Part shown: in pieces, positions 57,759 through 64,000 of the stretch
How positions within the stretch are numbered: position 1 is the stretch's first letter
Layout of the letters: the number at the start of each line of letters is the position of its first letter
DNA from: Trematomus loennbergii
Taxonomy: Eukaryota > Chordata > Actinopteri > Perciformes > Nototheniidae
Reading direction: 5' to 3'
Length of the DNA stretch: 64,000 nt
Assembly: GCA_012861695.1 (NCBI GenBank)
Contig: JAAOOA010000006.1
Coordinates: 26,917,811-26,981,810, forward strand
Notes under the pieces: generated by a model
What the model saw: the letters and a program-made list of their open reading frames with translations, nothing else
What the model was told of the DNA's origin: nothing
Database searches by the model: none
Position numbers and translations under genes: made by a program

Positions 57759-59904
57759 TGGGGCCTCATTGATGAAGCCTTGCGTAGGATTCACGTGGGA
57801 AGGTTGCTTACGTAGGACAAAGCAAATAAATACGCACAGACATTTTCCGATTCATAAAACACTGCGTACCGACGTAGGACTTGCGTGCGGCATGTCCTAC
57901 GCCGGTTTCCCTTTATAAATCACAATCAACTCGAAATGCGGCGCAGCTTTTGCGGGCTTCACGTAACGCCCATATTTGCCTATAAATAGTCAAAGAAACG
58001 CCCCGTATTAATATTCATTTTGACTGACTGCATGAAGAAGATCGCAGGAAATGACGACAGAACAGCTAAAAAAGACATTTCACACCGTGTCAGATTTTGG
58101 TTATTTTGGGAAGGTGGAGACACCTTCAAACACATTGTTTGGTGGATGCAGTTTGAACCAGCATGGAGGTCGGATATTTTTTTATTTGGTGGTTTGTGTT
58201 CCAGCTGTCGATCAGCTGTGCGCAGCGTCTCCACTGCAGCCTGTGCGTCTCAACCCCCCGCAGCAACTCTAGTTAAAGGAAATAAAACGAATGTGTTGAG
58301 TTAGATCAGCTACCAAATCTACCAAACATATGGTGTTCTTAGTTTCCATACCTCCTGTGTTTTATGAGCGACTTATCAAGTCTTAGCAAACGGCATAGAA
58401 CATGATTAAACATGATAGTATATAAAACCATGCTCGATCTATACAACCTATAGAAAAGCAAAACGGCCTCAGTTTAGACGTAATTCTGTCCTTCTGCATA
58501 CCGCATCATTTATGAGAAAACATGTCATAACATATTCATTTATAAACGGTGCGTACGCTCAAAAGATGGCGTACGCCAGTTTCTACGCAATGTTTGTGAT
58601 TTATAAAAACAAACTTGATGGGAAAATGTGCGGTCCTCCACGCAAACTCTAACCCATCCGTACGCACTAAGCACACAAACGGGAGAGAGGAGAAACTGCG
58701 ACACCGTTGGCAGAAGAAAGAATGGAGAGAAATATGTGGAAATAATACCATAAATAAAATGTTACCTCATGTATCATATGAAGAATTCATTTGCAAACAT
58801 TGATTAAAGCCAATCTTAAAATGATTAAACAAACGCCTGTTTGAGACTCCTCAGTGCACACAAAAACATAACTTGGAGAAATAAATATATACGGATATGT
58901 TATTGAAAACCACCTTGAATATGTTGTCTTAATGTTATGACATGTATTCTCATAAATGATGCGATAAACAGAAGGACAGAATTACGTCTAAACTGAGGCC
59001 GTTTTGTATTTCTATAGGTTGTATAGATACGAGCATGGTTTTACATACTATCATGTTTAATCATGTTCTATGCCGTTTGCTAAGACTTGATAAGTCGCTC
59101 ATAAAACACAGGAGGTATGGAAACTAAGAACACCATATATTTGGTAGATTTGGCAGCTGATATAACTCAACACATTAGTTTTATTTCCTTTAAGTGGTGG
59201 ATATAGAGTTGCTGCGGGGGGGTTGAGACGCACAGGCTGCAGTTGAGACGCTGCGCACAGCTGATTGACAGCTGATCGACAGCTGGAACACAAACCACCA
59301 AATACAAAAAAATATACATTAATTGACTCCACTCTGCAGGGATCCCCCGATACTTTCTTACAGTTTCTCATCATGGGGGGGTCTCCTGTCCCCGGCACAA
59401 ACACACTGACACACTGCCTGAGGAAGGTTATGTGTATTTTGTCATTAACTTTTTCGCACCACTTATTTATTTATTGTGGTGACGATCCGACCTCCATGCT
59501 GCTACTCTGGTTCAAACTGCATCCACCAAACAATGTGATGTGTCTCCACCTCCCCAAAAGAACCAAAATATGACACGGTGTGAGATGTCTTTTTTAGCTG
59601 TTCTGTCGTCATTTCCTGCGATCTTCTTCATGCAGTCAGTCAAAATAAATATTAATACGGGGCATTTCTTTGACTATTTATAGGCAAATATGGGCGTTAC
59701 GTGAAACCCGCAAAAGCTGCGCCACATTTCGAGTTGATTGTGATTTATAAAGGGAAACCGGCGTCGGACGTGCCGCACGCAAGTCCTACACCGGTACGCA
59801 GTGTTTTATGAATCCGAAAATGTCTGTGCGTATTTATTTGCTTTGTCCTACGTAAGCAACCTTCCCACGTGAATCCTACACAAGGCTTTATAAATGAGGA
59901 CCCA
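57759..59904. mobile_element. Fold-back pair of tggggcctcatttataa MITEs
   Basis: 57759-58535 is a forward copy lacking its right half. 58536-59904 is a nearly full inverted copy of the 4114-5381 family. The two arms (57759-58510 and about 58935-59904) are inverted repeats of several hundred bases around a roughly 400-bp centre. Outer ends: tggggcctcattgatgaagc and gctttataaatgaggaccca. Open frames inside (MKKIAGNDDRTAKKDISHRV) occur in both arms but have no recognised domain. Confidence 0.85.
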
Positions 59905-62900
59905 GGACTCAATTCCCCCCATGCAGGTCACCTCGGCAAGTGGTCTGGCTGATTGGTTCCAAATCCTAGTGAGATCTGATCTCTGAAACAGTTCATGCTT
60001 ACTGGCATGATCAGATGACAAAAGTGTATCAAAACCAGTTTTCAGAAAATATGATACTTATCTCATAGTTTTTTTTTTCAATTGTGTTCCAGAGTTATCA
60101 ATCTAAATAGTGTCTTTAACCTCAAAATATACCCAAAGACATGCTTTTACATTGGTTTACAGTACCGTTACTCTCCCTCTTGACAAGGGGTAAAGGCTCT
60201 GGAATCTATCATCACAACCTATTTTAATGCAATCTCATTTGATCGTAAGCTTTTCTTTTCCTTTATACCCTTGTACTGTTTACTTCTCTTTGGACCTATT
60301 TTTGCAACTTACTCCAAATCCTCTCCTCTAACAGGCACCGGGAACCTCATTTAATGTGTTGTTTTCTGTATTTGCTTCTCTCTCCTAACTACTGTTCCCC
60401 ATTATTTGTGAGTTTCTTGTTTCCTCAGTGATCAGTGGAACATTGCTGTGTGACTTCACTATAAAAAATTACACTCTGCTGCAGAGTTCAATGGCTTCTT
60501 TTATGGCTGCAACTTCCTTAATGGCCATGACATCATCTGGCTGAGTCCTGAATCCCCTCCTGCTCTACTACCCACACACACACAAGAAAATGCAGTTCCC
60601 CCGACCTTCATTGCCTCATTGTGTAAATGGTGGAAAAAGTGATGCATATCAGACATATTTCCCCCATCATTTGGTCTTTTCACATTTGTGCTTCACAGCG
60701 TCAAGTTAAATCACCCAGCAGGCTCTAAAGGTACCTGGAAGTACACATTGTCCTGCAGAGACAATACCCTGTAACAGCAGTTATTTATTGCGTGAAAAAG
60801 TGGAGCAGTCATGCTCTATGTTATTGATATTTAACGTACTGGCATTTGATAGAGGACCATGACTTGATACCCTCAGCTGTCAACATATCTGTCAACCCTG
60901 TACAGGACTCTTTTTTACTTGCGGATTTGTTTAAAGATAGAATTAAGGATATTTAAGCCCCAAAATATTTAAAGGGGCCCTATTAAGCTAATTTCCAGGT
61001 TCATGTTTGTATTTCTTGCCTCTACTATGACATGTTTTCATGATTATTGTTCAAAAAGGTCTTTATTTTTCTCATACTGCTTGTGCTGCAGCACCTCTTT
61101 TCACCCTCTGTCTGAAACCAGAGCCCAGTCTGCTCTGATTGGTTAGCTGACCGGCTCTGTTGTGATTGGCATAGTGATGTCCCACCCCTTAGCCTCTCAA
61201 TATATACAATGTGTTGGAGCACTATACAAAGGAAGCGCAAGTGTTACGTACAGTATGGATGTCACTATGTCGCGAAGGTTTGTTGTGGCATTTCAAGCAG
61301 GGGGGAAGTGTATGGGAGAGAAACTCCCTGGGAGGAACTGGCGGTGTTTTATATTTTCTGCGCAAGAAACCCTGTTCCCTAGAACGTTGGCTCTTAATTG
61401 TTTTGCAATTTACACTGTGGTGTCAAACGTAAATCTGTGCCTGGATTATGTTCAGAGGCTTGTCTTTTTGAGTGAATGAAAAGCTACCGCCCTTGAGTCA
61501 GTGGTGGTCAGGGTGGATGGAGGGCGTGCAGAGCTCAGGCCTTTAACACCAAAGTGCATCCAGAGTCCTGTCTGTAATTTGGTTTGGCAATATGAGCACG
61601 TTGGTTTAGGTTAGGGAAAGAACGTGGTTTCTATTAAAAATTAATTAAAATGTTGTGTATCAAGTCACTGCAGACTTTTTCTGTATTAAACCAGATGACA
61701 ATCTTTCCTTAGCATTACCTAAGCACTGTCTGTTCCAAAACATAACCATAAAAAGTTGAATAATGCTGTTAAAATGAGCAGATAAAGTTTTTAAAACATG
61801 CAGCAGCCGCGATAAGGTCCTTTGAGGATATCATAGTCATCCCTTGGTGCCTTTCATACAATAATGATGAGGTCCAGACCTTATCTCCAGTTGATCCAAT
61901 TCCATCCCCAAAAGACGTCCAAAACATACTTCTCATCTCAGATCAAATTGATTTACGTAAACTAAAGGCTTACTCTTGCCAATATGTCTCTCTCACAAGA
62001 GATGTAGGTCACTTTACCACATGATACCGCAGAATGTTTGACTCACAGCCGTTCGTGGCCAGTGTCCTCGCATACAGCCATAACAAATGACATCATCTGC
62101 ATGGGCTTTTTATATTTGAATTAGTTTTTTGCACTTTGAAGCAATGATTTCATTCAGCCAAATGTTTCATGAGCACATGTTGGGAGAATTAATCATATTT
62201 TCAAGGCAACTGGTCCGCATGTTTTATATATTTGTTTAACCAACATGCTCAAGGTTTTGGTTGTTTTTTTTCCTTTACACTGCTACAGTGTTGGGACTTA
62301 ATTCACAATCTGCTTTTACCAGCATGTTTTTACCAGTTCAACCATGCAAACAAATGTATTTAGCTAATTAATGAGGCTTCAGTAGTCTGAGTTAATAAAA
62401 CAACTCAGTAACCCCCAAAGTTTGGCTGTTTTAGTACAAAAACAGGGGACTTTGGAAGATAATTCACCACAATTAATTGATAACTGGCTTTTCTTAAAGC
62501 TTCATATTCATTTGTAAACTTTCTAATATGTATTCTGCACAGAACAAGAATTGTAGATTTTGTCTCCCATTGCTTATAATAGAAATGATCCAAAAACAGG
62601 AGGAATTGTTACACCAACAAAACCTGTTTCAGTGTTCAAAATACATGGTTTGGCCATCGCTTCTGTCAGTTACAGTGTAGAAAGAAGATTTGATAGCATA
62701 GAACGATATTAGATACATTTTTTGGAAAGCACCGCATAAGTAAAAAAGCAACACAAAAAAATCAATTAGCTGCAAATGCCAAATACCACAAATATAAACA
62801 GGTTAACATTAAGGATTGCAGATATGGAAATTGGCATGTAACCATTTACAGAAAGCTAAAGGAGCTCCATGATTCTGACAATTACCAAATGCCATGACAT

Positions 62901-63423
62901 CTTAGCCAGATTGTCTTAACTACTTTAATTGCAGTTAAAACAAAACCTGAGTGTAAAAAGTCTGCCAGTTTGTCAACTGTTTGGGTAATGCAATTAACCT
63001 TTGTCTTCGCTTTCAAATAAGTTTGGCTAACCCTACAGTATGTGTTATTTTGACTTACAACTGTTCTTTTTTGCCCATTGAGACATTTTATTAAGATCTC
63101 AGCAGTTATGCATGAGTGCACAACGTTATCATGGCCAGATGTCTGAAAATACAGTGTGATTTAAAATTGTAAACTGTAATTATCCTTTCAAAACAATGAA
63201 AATTAGGAAAATGTGTTTGTAGCCAACCGACAGGTGCTCTCCAGAGACAGCTGGTTTCAAGCCAAGGTTCTTGTTATTACAAATGTTTGAGCAGATTTTC
63301 TCCAGAACTATAAGTATGGAAAGATGATGTTGCGGCTAGTCAAGATTACAGTTTTTCTCCATCTCCGTCTTGCTCCTCCTCCGTCTCTTCACCTCCGCCC
63401 CCTCTGTCTTTGTTTCTCTCCAG
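59905..63423 (+). other. Putative intron, no gene seen
   Basis: Mostly unique AT-rich DNA. At 60970-61480 a block beginning TTAAAGGGGCCCTATTA resembles the start of another TTAA-MITE (tgattggttagctgacc inside), but its right end is not identifiable. Confidence 0.45.
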
Positions 63424-63538
63424 AGATTTTAATGAAGTGAAACAGCACGGCAGCTGGCTTCAGCTCCACCAGATGTGCTTGGACAATAAAGAGAGTGATT
63501 GTTATCAAGTCTCTTCTCTCTGGAAACAGAAGAGCTGA
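63424..63538 (+). other. Candidate exon after a strong pyrimidine tract
   Basis: A 60-base pyrimidine-rich tract ends in tttgtttctctccag (63423). The sequence after it stays open for 37 codons in the phase required by the donor at 56608 (DFNEVKQHGSWLQLHQMCLD ...), ending TGA 63536-63538. The product is not recognised, and such a short terminal exon would be unusual. It may be an alternative exon or chance. Confidence 0.2.
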
Positions 63539-64000
63539 ATGGGCTTTTAATAGAAGACAAGAGAACATCTTTTTGTTTCCTTTTGCTTTTTAAAATCCAC
63601 TGAAAATCCCTTCTATATAAACTTTTCCATTGTAACCTTTCAATATTAGCAATCGAATAAATAATGTGAATCTGTACATGAGAGATAACATGGTTTTGAT
63701 TTTTGATTACATTGAATTTACCTTCATCTTATAGTGTAGCCCTCTGTCCACAAAATGTTGGTTTACTTAGGCTACTATTTTATGGTTAAAAGTCCACTAT
63801 TGTTCTTTTTTAGGGTTTTCTCTTTCCTGTAGTGTGTTATAAAGGTGTATGTGCATGAATGGTCTGCAAAAATCCCAAAGTTCCCTCCAGAGGGAGTTTC
63901 TCTCCCACACACTGCCCCCCCCTGCCTGAATCACCTCCATTGGACTCCTTTGTTAACTTCAGCGACATGTTGATATCACTTTGTAACACTCATGCTTCTA
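63539..64000. other. No gene seen
   Basis: AT-rich to the window end. Confidence 0.4.

Overview
The window looks like nuclear DNA of a ray-finned (teleost) fish. Nothing prokaryotic is present. The evidence is the repeat content: a Ty3/Gypsy chromovirus, jockey-type and RTE-type non-LTR retroelements, hAT and PIF/Harbinger relatives, several TTAA-target MITE families, long CA/TG and TC microsatellites, and fragments of fish-style immune receptors (an immunoglobulin-superfamily receptor and a C-type lectin exon). Host coding sequence is scarce and most of the 64 kb is interspersed repeat.

Layout. 1-1.1 kb is a GC-rich 60-bp minisatellite, followed by a Harbinger-like MITE (1112-1875). 2.2-8.5 kb is a mosaic of MITEs plus a 5'-truncated jockey-type LINE split by a 1.27-kb MITE. 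9.7-15.8 kb holds a decayed minus-strand IgSF receptor (10227-11547) and a decayed minus-strand RTE-like LINE (about 12.7-15.3 kb), bracketed by a duplicated segment that is part inverted and part direct. 16.16-21.03 kb is bounded by about 30-bp inverted termini and contains a 1.65-kb array of a 30-bp unit with higher-order structure. 21-32 kb is mostly AT-rich unique sequence with MITEs, LINE tails and one C-type lectin exon fragment (26316-26490).

32.4-48.4 kb is the most informative part. A dispersed repeat occurs uninterrupted at 32.44-33.05 kb, and as a second inverted copy spread over 39.1-48.4 kb. That second copy was split by an intact Ty3/Gypsy chromovirus (39485-45198, target duplication GATAG), a hAT-like MITE that itself holds a TTAA-MITE, and a further MITE. 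The uninterrupted copy serves as the empty site for each insertion. Next to it, a small TTAA-MITE (34844-38986) was split by a solo LTR (target duplication GTAG), a TTAA-MITE and a hAT element (8-bp duplication GGTTAAGA). The chromovirus has gag and pol in overlapping frames, joined by what reads as a textbook -1 ribosomal frameshift signal (CCCAAAC, short spacer, 8-bp stem).

49.2-55.4 kb is a Harbinger-type element (target duplication TTA) with a MADF-like remnant, an 87-bp minisatellite and a nested MITE, followed by three abutting TTAA MITEs. The one convincing host gene start is at 56549-56607: a short coding exon with a good Kozak context, an upstream ORF and a consensus splice donor. 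The rest of the window (to 64 kb) would be its first intron, which holds a large fold-back transposon pair (57759-59904). No rRNA, convincing tRNA or CRISPR was found.
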